This document shows positions 35,842 to 44,545 of a DNA stretch of 64,000 bases, in pieces. This stretch comes from Pseudomonadota bacterium. GTDB lineage: Bacteria > Bdellovibrionota > UBA1018 > CAIMNF01. Position 1 is the first letter of the stretch; each line of letters begins with the position of its first letter. A program made the translations under genes and the position numbers. The notes beneath the pieces were generated by a model. It did no database searches, was not told the DNA's origin, and saw only the letters and a program-made list of their open reading frames with translations. The stretch lies in the NCBI GenBank assembly GCA_027486675.1, contig JAIXOQ010000007.1:19747-83746 (forward strand), given 5' to 3'.

Positions 35842-38574
35842 ATGCCTGCCAGTCATATGCGAAATTTCAACCCGAGCGCCCTACTCCAGAAAGAGAGACT
35901 GCAAAAAAAGCAGGGCGAAAAAGCTGACTCCACCCCTGAGGTCACACTTCCTGGGCTCGCTCCTTGGAAAAAACTTTTAAAGCAAGAACCCGAGACCGCA
36001 AACGATACGAATCCGGCACCTATTGCCCCACCTAAACGCAATCATCGCCTCCATGCCTTTAAGGACTACCTGGATCGAGTGATTGCGGAACACTCCCAAA
36101 ATCCTTCTGAACTTTTAAAACTAAACCCATCCCGAAAAGAGAGCCTCGGACGTTTTCTTTCCGAGTTAGCCCGCCAACCCGAGCCGGCTGATCCTGTGAA
36201 AGCACTCCTGAGCTTCATCGCGCCAGAACGCACAACAGTGCAGCATCAGGCGGTAGTGAATCTCTACCGGCAGATCGTGGTCGTTCATTTGGCCAAGGTT
36301 TTGCTCCTTCGATGCTGGTCAGAACGAGGCCTTTGTCCTTTCGGGGAGTCTGAATTTAGGGATCCGAACGCAGCTCTCGACCGCATGCTTCGGGTGCATG
36401 CCACTCTCGCAAGACCGGCCTGGCAGATCACCCAGAAAAACTTTTTCTCCTGGTACAAGCCAAGTGCAACTCGCGAAAAAGAACTGGCCCAACTGCTTGA
36501 CTCAGCCGGAAACATCACAAGTGATGAAGTGCGGGACTGGATCCTCGAACTTGCAGTTGCTACCTCAGCGAGCACCTTGGGCGAGCGCGACCGCTACACA
36601 CGTGTTCTTTATAAGAGCATTTGGAACGCAATTGAAGCGAACAAACTTTTGCGCGAAGTACCTAGTCTCCCTGGATTCCAACCCGGAGCACGTTTTGGAT
36701 ATTGCCCCACCCTCAGAGAGGGTTCCGTTTTCCAGGATGCCCCTCCCAGTCTGGAATGGATTGGTTTTGAATCCATAAATTTTGAACTCATTTTCGCGGA
36801 GCTCAGGTCCCTTTGGAATGGACCCCGTCCTCCTCTGCTTTGGGCAAAAGGCAGCGGCCTGGAGATGCGATCGGATGGACAAGGACAGCTGCCTTGGAAC
36901 ACAGGTAGCGTCGACATCATCGATCAAATCGACGGTATTAATTCCTGCGATATTGCATGGATTATTGAAGAAACCATCATAAAGCCACAGGGTAGATCCC
37001 TTGCAGCTCAGGCTCTACGCCGCAAAGTCGACGATCATCCACGACTTAAGAAATTAAAACACCTGGGCACGTCGAGGGGAATGTTCCAAGCTCTTCAATC
37101 CTTAGAAAAGTTACGCTCGGGCGGAATCATGATTTGGGTCCGGGAGGAACTCCTCACCGATGAGTCGGGCAAACCAATCCTCAATGAGTTGATTCAGGAG
37201 GCTCAGATCCTATTGATCGCAGATCTCAGCGCTTTGAGGTCTGAAGATTCAACCGTACAGAGGGATTTGCCAAAGGCCCTCTACCTTTTCAGAAGAGAAG
37301 CCAACATTGAACTCAGGCAAAGCCATAGGCCAGTGATGGTAAAAGCTTTTGGGGCCTTACACTCTGAGGCGGATGTAGGACTGCTCTTCCAACGACTCTT
37401 TCAACTCGTTCAAAAGCCCGATGTTGTATTTCCACCCGAGCCGTTCTCCTTGAATGCAAGGGTGAGCCCACTGATTCAAGTTGAGTGGGAAAATCGTTGG
37501 ATGAATCCCGCCGATGACGTCTGGGTAGATCGAATCGAGCATCTCAAAAGAAATTCGGAGTCTCTCGCAAACCTTTGCACCATTCGTCTGCTCCAAGAGC
37601 GTAAAAAGAACTCAAATGAAGCCGCCAAAGGGCCACTCGAACCCGCCTCTGGAAATGGTTTTTTTGTGTACATTACTCATGCCAAGAATGATTCCGAACT
37701 CAAGACGAGTGCCGGCCAGGAATCACTCATTCTTCCCGCAGATCTAGATGTCGAGATCTTTTGGGTAGCACCGATGCAGCCCGAATGGAGTGCACCTTTA
37801 AGACGTCTGATGGAATCCAATTTCGCTCGCGATTGGCTGAATTATCACGCCGAACGTCGCCGTGGCTGCTGGGTTATCCGCGAGCTCGACTTGCGCTCTT
37901 TACCAGTACCAACAGAGCTTGCCCAAGCACTCCGTTCCGGTGCATCGCCAGACCAACAGTCGATCACTGCCGAACTGGATCCACTACGTTTTCCAACAGA
38001 GCACATCCAGGCGCGACTCAAAGCTTTAGCACCGGAACAACCGATCTTAAGAGGCTATGCTTTTTGGAAAGCTGCCCATGCACTTGAGTTCATCGAACAA
38101 CAAAGCAAACCCTTGTTTTCCCTTCTTCTGCCGAACGATGAGCTCGATTGGCTCAGACTCTTTGAAGCGACTCTGAGTCCAGCGCAACTGACCAGTCTTG
38201 ACCGCCACCCGCTGATCAGAATTCAGGGCCCACTGCCGGACCTCGCAAGTGTTACCCAAATGACTCGAATCAAAACCCCGGGCGATGGTTTGCTTCTAAC
38301 TTCAGAAAAAAGTATCTACAAACAGGTTCTCGTTTTTGACCCGTGGTTACTTCAGGTCATTGAGGACTCCATGTCTCGGATGCTGAAGAAACTCGGGTCA
38401 ATCACTTGGAAAGAGGCTGTGCAAAACCTACTGGTACCCAAGGACATTCCACCGGCACAAGAAATTGCAACCCAGGTGATTCAGGGCGTCAATGCAGAGC
38501 GCCTCAGAATGCGGGAGCTCCATCACTTGCTCGGCGCTAGCTTGAATCCTGTGGACGTGGGACTCTTACAGTAA
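35842..38574 (+). CDS. Large unknown protein, possibly a catalytically dead DNA methylase-like fold
   Basis: A 910-residue soluble protein not recognised as any known family. Residues 1-70 are charged and Pro-rich, probably disordered. In the middle (about 400-470) the string LEKLRSGGIMIWVREELLTD followed by LNELIQEAQILLIADLSALR resembles the core after the catalytic motif of Type I/IIG N6-adenine DNA methylases (leading GG, strand, flanking helix). However, there is no SAM-binding FxGxG, and where NPPY is expected there is only SCDIAWIIEET. The C-terminal third could be a recognition-domain-like region. If this reading is right the protein binds DNA or a DNA end but does not methylate. The fold call is weak inference. 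Confidence 0.75.
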   Translation: MPASHMRNFNPSALLQKERLQKKQGEKADSTPEVTLPGLAPWKKLLKQEPETANDTNPAPIAPPKRNHRLHAFKDYLDRVIAEHSQNPSELLKLNPSRKESLGRFLSELARQPEPADPVKALLSFIAPERTTVQHQAVVNLYRQIVVVHLAKVLLLRCWSERGLCPFGESEFRDPNAALDRMLRVHATLARPAWQITQKNFFSWYKPSATREKELAQLLDSAGNITSDEVRDWILELAVATSASTLGERDRYTRVLYKSIWNAIEANKLLREVPSLPGFQPGARFGYCPTLREGSVFQDAPPSLEWIGFESINFELIFAELRSLWNGPRPPLLWAKGSGLEMRSDGQGQLPWNTGSVDIIDQIDGINSCDIAWIIEETIIKPQGRSLAAQALRRKVDDHPRLKKLKHLGTSRGMFQALQSLEKLRSGGIMIWVREELLTDESGKPILNELIQEAQILLIADLSALRSEDSTVQRDLPKALYLFRREANIELRQSHRPVMVKAFGALHSEADVGLLFQRLFQLVQKPDVVFPPEPFSLNARVSPLIQVEWENRWMNPADDVWVDRIEHLKRNSESLANLCTIRLLQERKKNSNEAAKGPLEPASGNGFFVYITHAKNDSELKTSAGQESLILPADLDVEIFWVAPMQPEWSAPLRRLMESNFARDWLNYHAERRRGCWVIRELDLRSLPVPTELAQALRSGASPDQQSITAELDPLRFPTEHIQARLKALAPEQPILRGYAFWKAAHALEFIEQQSKPLFSLLLPNDELDWLRLFEATLSPAQLTSLDRHPLIRIQGPLPDLASVTQMTRIKTPGDGLLLTSEKSIYKQVLVFDPWLLQVIEDSMSRMLKKLGSITWKEAVQNLLVPKDIPPAQEIATQVIQGVNAERLRMRELHHLLGASLNPVDVGLLQ

Positions 38575-39297
38575 ATGCTGCAATCTGCTTGGCACGAAAG
38601 AATTCCAGTCCTGGAGGAAGAACGTCGTTACGAAAACCTTTTATCCCTGCATTATCTCACCTGCGCTTGGACCGACCTACTCAGCGCTGCTGAACCCAAA
38701 GAAGACTACCGATTAGAGCGATTTGTACCGCCCGAACTCACACAAGATCTCTGGCTACTTGAAAAACTAAGGTTCGATAGACTGCCTCCAGACCTTGAGC
38801 GCATTGTCGATGAAACGTCGGTTTCAGAGACTTTAGATCATCTCGAGAAATTTTTTTGGACCATTCAACTTGCACTCCTCAACAATGTTGGAAGAAGCAC
38901 CGAAGATCCCACCCAAAGCCAACTCATTTTTGGACGATTGGAAACCGCAAGTTTCGCAGAGGGTCGAAAGCGTGCCAAGGACCGATGGGGAGAATTACTA
39001 CCTTTAAAAAAGGCGAGTCTAGCTTGGATTCCACTCAAACACGGTCCTTTTGGAGAATGGATCCTGCTTAGGTCCTCGTCTCATGATCTAGAGCTGCTCT
39101 GGAAAGGCGCCCCTCTGGTTCGTGCCGAGGTCACACCCTTTATGCAGGCGAATCGACTGCAGATGCTTCATCAAGAATGGGTCCGTGGATTCATCTACGG
39201 ATTAAATCCAGAGCTAAAAGTTGACTTTAGAATTGATCCGGTTGATCCAAGCCGTTCGGTTCGTTCGACCATTCGTTTGACTGAGACTTCTGCTTAA
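38575..39297 (+). CDS. Unknown partner protein of the 910-residue gene
   Basis: A 240-residue protein whose ATG directly follows the TAA of the previous gene (TAAATG), so translation is almost surely coupled. It is largely helical and acidic to about residue 130, then has a strand-rich part (PLKKASLAWIPLKHGPFGEW). No signal peptide, membrane span or known motif. Its last 71 bases overlap the convergent NtrC-type regulator gene. Function unknown; it probably acts with the upstream protein. Confidence 0.7.
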   Translation: MLQSAWHERIPVLEEERRYENLLSLHYLTCAWTDLLSAAEPKEDYRLERFVPPELTQDLWLLEKLRFDRLPPDLERIVDETSVSETLDHLEKFFWTIQLALLNNVGRSTEDPTQSQLIFGRLETASFAEGRKRAKDRWGELLPLKKASLAWIPLKHGPFGEWILLRSSSHDLELLWKGAPLVRAEVTPFMQANRLQMLHQEWVRGFIYGLNPELKVDFRIDPVDPSRSVRSTIRLTETSA

Positions 39298-40576
39298 GCC
39301 ACCGGTAAATCGTGCGTTCATGAATTCCAAGAAACTGGGCGGCCTTCGCCCGGTCACCGTCAGCCCGCGCAAGCGCTTCTTCAAATAGAATAGACTCTGC
39401 CGCACGGAGTGATGACCCCACCGGGATCTTTACAGAATCAATTACAGCATCCGGGATCCGAGTTGCTTGCGGTAGATGATCCACCTGAATTTCTCCACTC
39501 ATACTGAGTGCTAATGCGCGCTCCACCGCATTCTTCACCTCTCGCCAGTTCCCGGGCCAGTCATAGTTCAATAAGGCACGCTCCACGTCGTCGGTCAGAT
39601 CGCGGACTTGATCGTTTCCAAAACGCTGCATCAGGTAATCTTTCACAAAGGGCAATAGATCCTCACGTCGATCTCGGACGGAAGGAAGGACAATGCCAAG
39701 AACATCCAGACGAAAATAGAGATCAGATCGAAAACTTTGGTCACGAACCATATCCTTTAAGCTACGATTCGTTGCTGCTAGAACCCGTACATCAAAGGAA
39801 TATTCGGCATTCGAACCTAAACGTCTAGCACGACGATCCTCAAGAGCCCTTAAAATTTTTGGCTGCAGTCCCAAAGGAAGCTCAGCAATTTCATCCAAAA
39901 AAAGGCTTCCTCCGTTTGCGCTCTCAAAGAGACCAGGACGTGCAGTGGCCCCGGTATAAGCGCCTTTTTCGACGCCAAATAATTCAGCCTCCAATAAGGA
40001 TTCAGGAATCGCTGCACAATTGATCGCTACAAAAGGGGCAGCGGCCCTAAGCGACCGACGGTGAATCTCTTTAGCGATCACATCTTTTCCAGTGCCACTT
40101 TCACCTTGAAGCAATACCGTCGCGTCCGAACGCGAGACCTGAGAAACCTCGGTATCGAGCCTCTTTGCAGCTATCGATGCACCCAACCAGTACTGTCCAA
40201 GATTTTTAGGAGGAAGGCTCTTCTGTACCTTTTTGATCGCATCAAGCAGCTGATCTTTTGAAAAAGGCTTTTCTAAGAAATCTACCGCGCCCACCTTCAT
40301 CAACCACACTGCCTCATCAACGCGCCCAAATGCGGTCATGACTAAAAACGGGAGTTCCGGATAGGACTTCTTGAGTTCCCGCACAAGATCAAGACCGTTC
40401 ATTTCAGGCATACGCAAGTCAGTCACTACTAAGTCAACTCCAAGCTTCGCTACTACCACGAGGGCCTCACGTCCGCTGGTAGCGGAAGTCACAGCATATC
40501 CAGATCGTTCTAGAATCTTCCGAGTCGCCTCTAAGCCTTGAGGATCATCATCCACGATCAATACTGAAAGCGTCAT
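39227..40576 (-). CDS. NtrC-family sigma-54-dependent response regulator
   Basis: A 449-residue activator: receiver domain (1-120, phosphoacceptor D53 in VVTDLRMPEMNG, conserved K104 region LEKPF), AAA+ domain with Walker A GESGTGKDV, sigma-54 contact loop GAYTGAT and Walker B GGSLFLDEIAEL, and a Fis-type HTH (DRAKAAQFLGIHERTIYRWL). The usual GAFTGA reads GAYTGA, a common functional variant. The last residues lie in the overlap with the convergent cassette. It overlaps its histidine kinase gene by 29 bases. Targets are not visible here. Confidence 0.95.
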   Translation of the reverse strand: MTLSVLIVDDDPQGLEATRKILERSGYAVTSATSGREALVVVAKLGVDLVVTDLRMPEMNGLDLVRELKKSYPELPFLVMTAFGRVDEAVWLMKVGAVDFLEKPFSKDQLLDAIKKVQKSLPPKNLGQYWLGASIAAKRLDTEVSQVSRSDATVLLQGESGTGKDVIAKEIHRRSLRAAAPFVAINCAAIPESLLEAELFGVEKGAYTGATARPGLFESANGGSLFLDEIAELPLGLQPKILRALEDRRARRLGSNAEYSFDVRVLAATNRSLKDMVRDQSFRSDLYFRLDVLGIVLPSVRDRREDLLPFVKDYLMQRFGNDQVRDLTDDVERALLNYDWPGNWREVKNAVERALALSMSGEIQVDHLPQATRIPDAVIDSVKIPVGSSLRAAESILFEEALARADGDRAKAAQFLGIHERTIYRWLKQKSQSNEWSNEPNGLDQPDQF

Positions 40577-42149
40577 TCAGAACTACCTCCTCTTGCAATA
40601 TCCAACAAAAACAAGCGCCGCCTAATCGACTTTCAGAAACATGAATGGAACCGTTCATCGACTGAACAACCTGCTTCACAAAAGAAAGGCCTAGCCCGGT
40701 ACCTTGCGCTTTTGTAGTTATAAAAGGCTCAAATATCTTCTCTCGCATCGCAGAAGGAACACCCTTGCCTGAGTCCTCCACCTGAACTGAAATTTGGTCA
40801 GCCCCTGCTCGTGACAATGAAACTTGTACGAACCCGGATTTAGTTTTATTTTCCGCGTCACCTGCTGCCGCAATCGCATTGGCAACAAGATTGGCTAAGG
40901 CTTGTTCAAAATGCTTCTCATCCCCTCTAATCCGAATAGCTCGTGTTTCTTTCGCTATCGTCCAATCTAAGCGAACCTGACTCGCCTGGATCGCGTTTGA
41001 AAACGTCGCAATCACACTCTCAATGCACTGAATCGGATCAAAGAGTCCCGCGGTCGAGACGCTTGCCCGAGACATACCTAGATAATGCTTCACAAGTTCT
41101 TTGAGGCGTTCTGATGAATCTAAAATCGACCTTAAACTCTGACGTGCTCCATGAATATCTGTGCGTTCTGAGTCTAACGACTGGAGGGCTAGTTCAGCTT
41201 CAAGTCCAATCGAATGAAGTGGATTGCCCACATCGTGTGCAACTTGTGCGGACATACGCCCGAGCTGGGCCCATCGCTCGTTCTCATGCACTCGCACAAT
41301 CAGACGATTTTGTTCCTCTAACCGAATATTCTGAAACTCAAGTGTTCGCTCCTGTTCTGAGAGAGCGGTCAACACTTCGAGAAAATCTTTAGCAAGCTCA
41401 CCTGCCTCATCACCTGCACGAAGCGACAATGTCTCAAGCGATGCGCGGTCCCTTAGGTCTAAATTCCAAGAGATCAAACTTCGCACCCCACGTCGCAGTA
41501 CCCGGAGCGGCTCAATGGTTTTTTCGCCGAGCCAAAGCACAAGCAATGAAACCACTACAATCACGGCCAGTAAGACCTTCATCGACAGTTCAAGTGTTGC
41601 AATCTGTCGGGGTGCTAACAAAAGCGCATCTTTGGTCTGGGTATCCAGTCGCTTACGTCCTGACTCAGCAAACCCTAACAATCCCTTGAAGTCAGAGTCT
41701 AGCTTTGGGTATGCGCTGGCGGCGGCATCAAAGTCACGACGATTTAAAAAGTTGGCAATGGCCTGGATTTGCACCTTGACCTGAACATAACGAAGACGAG
41801 CTTCAGAAAAGAAAGTATTCCACCTGAAACGATCGGTCCCATCACTTTGCTCGAGGCGAGTGAGGTCAGCCTCAACGAGATTAAAAGCAAACTCGGGCAG
41901 CTTCCTCATCCTAAAGTTTTCATCCCCCCAGGATGAGACTGCGAAAACTCGTTCGACTTCCCTATTGAGAAGTTCAAGATTTGTTGAAAGCTGGGTGAGC
42001 TCTTTTCCAAGGGGCAATGAGAGTTCATCGATCCACGAAAGCTGCTGCCTTAAAGTGCGTGTCCAAACCACACTCGCGAGCGCACCAAATACAGAAACAG
42101 ATATCAGTATGGCTAGCGCGAGTAGTAGGCGGGCACGAATGGATTTCAA
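40548..42149 (-). CDS. Membrane sensor histidine kinase
   Basis: A 533-residue kinase: transmembrane span at about 8-30, a periplasmic sensor region (31-188) that is helical, a second span at about 190-208, then HAMP, a dimerisation helix with phospho-accepting H305 in MSAQVAHDVGNPLHSIG, and an ATPase domain with the N-box (N424 in LVANAIAAAG), DSGKGVP, FEPFITTK and GTGLGLSFV. It resembles the AtoS/NtrY/ZraS group that pairs with NtrC-type regulators, which it does here. Signal unknown. Confidence 0.95.
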   Translation of the reverse strand: MKSIRARLLLALAILISVSVFGALASVVWTRTLRQQLSWIDELSLPLGKELTQLSTNLELLNREVERVFAVSSWGDENFRMRKLPEFAFNLVEADLTRLEQSDGTDRFRWNTFFSEARLRYVQVKVQIQAIANFLNRRDFDAAASAYPKLDSDFKGLLGFAESGRKRLDTQTKDALLLAPRQIATLELSMKVLLAVIVVVSLLVLWLGEKTIEPLRVLRRGVRSLISWNLDLRDRASLETLSLRAGDEAGELAKDFLEVLTALSEQERTLEFQNIRLEEQNRLIVRVHENERWAQLGRMSAQVAHDVGNPLHSIGLEAELALQSLDSERTDIHGARQSLRSILDSSERLKELVKHYLGMSRASVSTAGLFDPIQCIESVIATFSNAIQASQVRLDWTIAKETRAIRIRGDEKHFEQALANLVANAIAAAGDAENKTKSGFVQVSLSRAGADQISVQVEDSGKGVPSAMREKIFEPFITTKAQGTGLGLSFVKQVVQSMNGSIHVSESRLGGACFCWILQEEVVLNDAFSIDRG

Positions 42150-44545
42150 TCAGGGGCATCTCCCTCTTCTGAGTCTAGACTTCGTCGCCCTTCGCCACAA
42201 CTTAAGCGCATTCGGCAATGGACACAGTTCTTTTCAGACGCAGGGACCGCCCCAAACCACCCTTCCGTCATTCTATTGACATTTGCCTCGAGAAGCCCCC
42301 GAGCGCGGCCCCAAACGACATCAGGCTCTTCGTTCACGCGACTAAAATTGATCCCACCTCCAAGCTTAAGAATGGGATGGGCCTTAAAAATAAAGCCCTT
42401 TTTGCGCGTGAAGGGTGCGTTCAATAGGACATAAAGTGCACCGACCACCTCCGCTTTCGTGCGCTCCTTAACCGCGAGGGCATAGATCGCAAGCTGGGCC
42501 CCAATCCCTTTGGAGAACAGCTCTAGACCGCCAGGCGCACCTGTCTTTGAGGTTTTATAGTCGAGGACAATGTATCCATCCGGATGACGATCAACTCGGT
42601 CCGCTCGGCCGCGAAACTGCATCTGACCCAATGAGATCTCTAAGTCGGCTTCAAAAGACTCAGGAGTTGCTTGGGATGACTTTCGGTAAGCAGACTCATC
42701 GATCAGAAATTCTTTCAAAAGAATCAGTGCACGCGCACGTGCTGCTCGCTCCATCCGCGGAGCAACAACCGCTTTCTCCGAAACTGCTAACTCCCACGCT
42801 GTATCCAGCGCGGCTTCGGGAGTTTGATCTTTTGCTGTCATGAGAAAAATTGCGTGATGTAATACATCACCCCATAAATTTCCGGCGATCTCTGGATCTT
42901 CGTCCGCAAGGTCCCGCAGTTTAAGAATCCTAGATGCATAGGCGAGAAACGGACATTTGGTGTAATCATCGAGCAAACTGATTGCCTGCGGGCTTGTCAG
43001 GTCTAAGAGATCCACCACAGGGCGCGTGATCCCTCTTTCTTTCGACTGCGGCAGTTTGACGAGAGCTGCTTTCCAAAAGGGATGAGCACCGAAGTTCTGA
43101 GGGGTAGGCACTTCAATACTATCCAAAAGGCGCTTCCATTCTAAGCTGAGCTCAGACAACTCTTTTCCATCTAACCCAATTTTCGGCTCCCAAGCGACGA
43201 CATTGGCACCAACCTTAAGCCAACTTAAGACGAATTCTTTTTGTAGTTTTTCAGCTTGTTTCGAATCAAAAACAGGATAGTCCTTGAGAAGAACTGAGCA
43301 CTCTGCGTCGGAATACCACTGCCAAGAAGAAGATACATTTTCAAACCAGCTTTCACTAACACCCAACAGATGAATCGTCGATTCCGATGTAATCCTAAGC
43401 GCAGGCACTTGATCATATCGGAGTACAAGGAGACTCGACTCAGGGCGCAATCGATCCGGCGGCGGCTTAAGCGTTCTAACCGACTCACGTAAACCACGAA
43501 TCCAATAAGCGCTCGGCAGACGTCGATCAGCAAGCCCTACAGCATCAGTTTCGTTTTCCCAAAGCCGAACAGCACTATGCATAGGACTCAACTCCACCTG
43601 CGCTGCCACCCAGGCAGCCACCTCCCTGAGCGTCACGCGTCCTGTTGGAAACCCCTCTGCTTTGCCAAGCGACTGTTTCAAGGATTCGGATTCAAGAAGT
43701 GCCATTGGATTTCTCGGATCAGCTGGTATTAAATCACGGCTTCTGAGTGCACGACGAACTGCTCTGCGTACCTCTGGCTTATCCTCAATGACCAGGACAG
43801 CAGACTCGGTAGACACTTGATCGAGAGCAAAAGAAATGGCGTCCTCGATCGTATGGCACTGCCTGCGGTTAAAGGTCATCGGTTCTGCGTTTGAACGTTT
43901 CACGGAAATGAAGTCACAAGATCGCTTCAAATGCTCCAAGAACGCATCCTCAAGAGGTGTCGTTTCGCCCGCATGAAACCAAAATATCTTCTCGGGCAGA
44001 AGCGCAGAATTGAGAGTACCCTCCTCAAGTCCCGCTACCGCCTCCCGCAGGATCATGATCTCATCTCTGACATCAAGCTCCTGCAACCGACTCTCTAAAA
44101 GGCCGGCCAGAATAAAGTATTCAGTGCGCCGCGCATCTGGGCCAAGGGCTGTATTTAAAAGTTCGTGATGAAGGACCGCTTCCAAAGATCGAACATAGAG
44201 ACCACGTCCGCGCTGAAGTTCTCGATCAAGACGAGTGGCATAACGACTGCGGTCCCGCGATACGCAGAGCTCAGGAAAACGCTCTCGAAACGATCGATTT
44301 CTTAAATATTCTTCTAAAAGAGCAATTCTTCCCAACGATGTGACCACAGTCTTCTTTGTTGGGAGAAGACTGCCTGCGAGATCGACCAATGACTGTATGC
44401 TGTCTGGCCCGAGCGTAATATCGCGAGAAAAACATTCAGACTTCAGCTCCTCTCGAATGAATCCTTTTCCAACTAGACAATAGGCTCTTGGCTCTAGACC
44501 CTGAACCCATTCCCAATTCACCTGCTCAATAGAGATCTCACTCAT
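42146..44545 (-). CDS. AddB/RecB-like PD-(D/E)XK nuclease with Fe-S cysteines
   Basis: A 799-residue protein. The C-terminal nuclease domain shows GRADRVDRHPDGYIVLDYKTSK (split here: GRADRVD, then D662 and K664 in LDYKTSK), and GAQLAIYALA (Gln motif). Four cysteines (531 in TKCPFLAYASRI; 774, 777 and 783 in NCVHCRMRLSC) match the 4Fe-4S cluster of AddB-type nucleases. The N-terminal 500 residues look like the inactivated helicase half of AddB: no Walker A is visible. AddB works with AddA, but no addA gene is near. Either the partner is elsewhere or this acts alone. Confidence 0.85.
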   Translation of the reverse strand: MSEISIEQVNWEWVQGLEPRAYCLVGKGFIREELKSECFSRDITLGPDSIQSLVDLAGSLLPTKKTVVTSLGRIALLEEYLRNRSFRERFPELCVSRDRSRYATRLDRELQRGRGLYVRSLEAVLHHELLNTALGPDARRTEYFILAGLLESRLQELDVRDEIMILREAVAGLEEGTLNSALLPEKIFWFHAGETTPLEDAFLEHLKRSCDFISVKRSNAEPMTFNRRQCHTIEDAISFALDQVSTESAVLVIEDKPEVRRAVRRALRSRDLIPADPRNPMALLESESLKQSLGKAEGFPTGRVTLREVAAWVAAQVELSPMHSAVRLWENETDAVGLADRRLPSAYWIRGLRESVRTLKPPPDRLRPESSLLVLRYDQVPALRITSESTIHLLGVSESWFENVSSSWQWYSDAECSVLLKDYPVFDSKQAEKLQKEFVLSWLKVGANVVAWEPKIGLDGKELSELSLEWKRLLDSIEVPTPQNFGAHPFWKAALVKLPQSKERGITRPVVDLLDLTSPQAISLLDDYTKCPFLAYASRILKLRDLADEDPEIAGNLWGDVLHHAIFLMTAKDQTPEAALDTAWELAVSEKAVVAPRMERAARARALILLKEFLIDESAYRKSSQATPESFEADLEISLGQMQFRGRADRVDRHPDGYIVLDYKTSKTGAPGGLELFSKGIGAQLAIYALAVKERTKAEVVGALYVLLNAPFTRKKGFIFKAHPILKLGGGINFSRVNEEPDVVWGRARGLLEANVNRMTEGWFGAVPASEKNCVHCRMRLSCGEGRRSLDSEEGDAPD

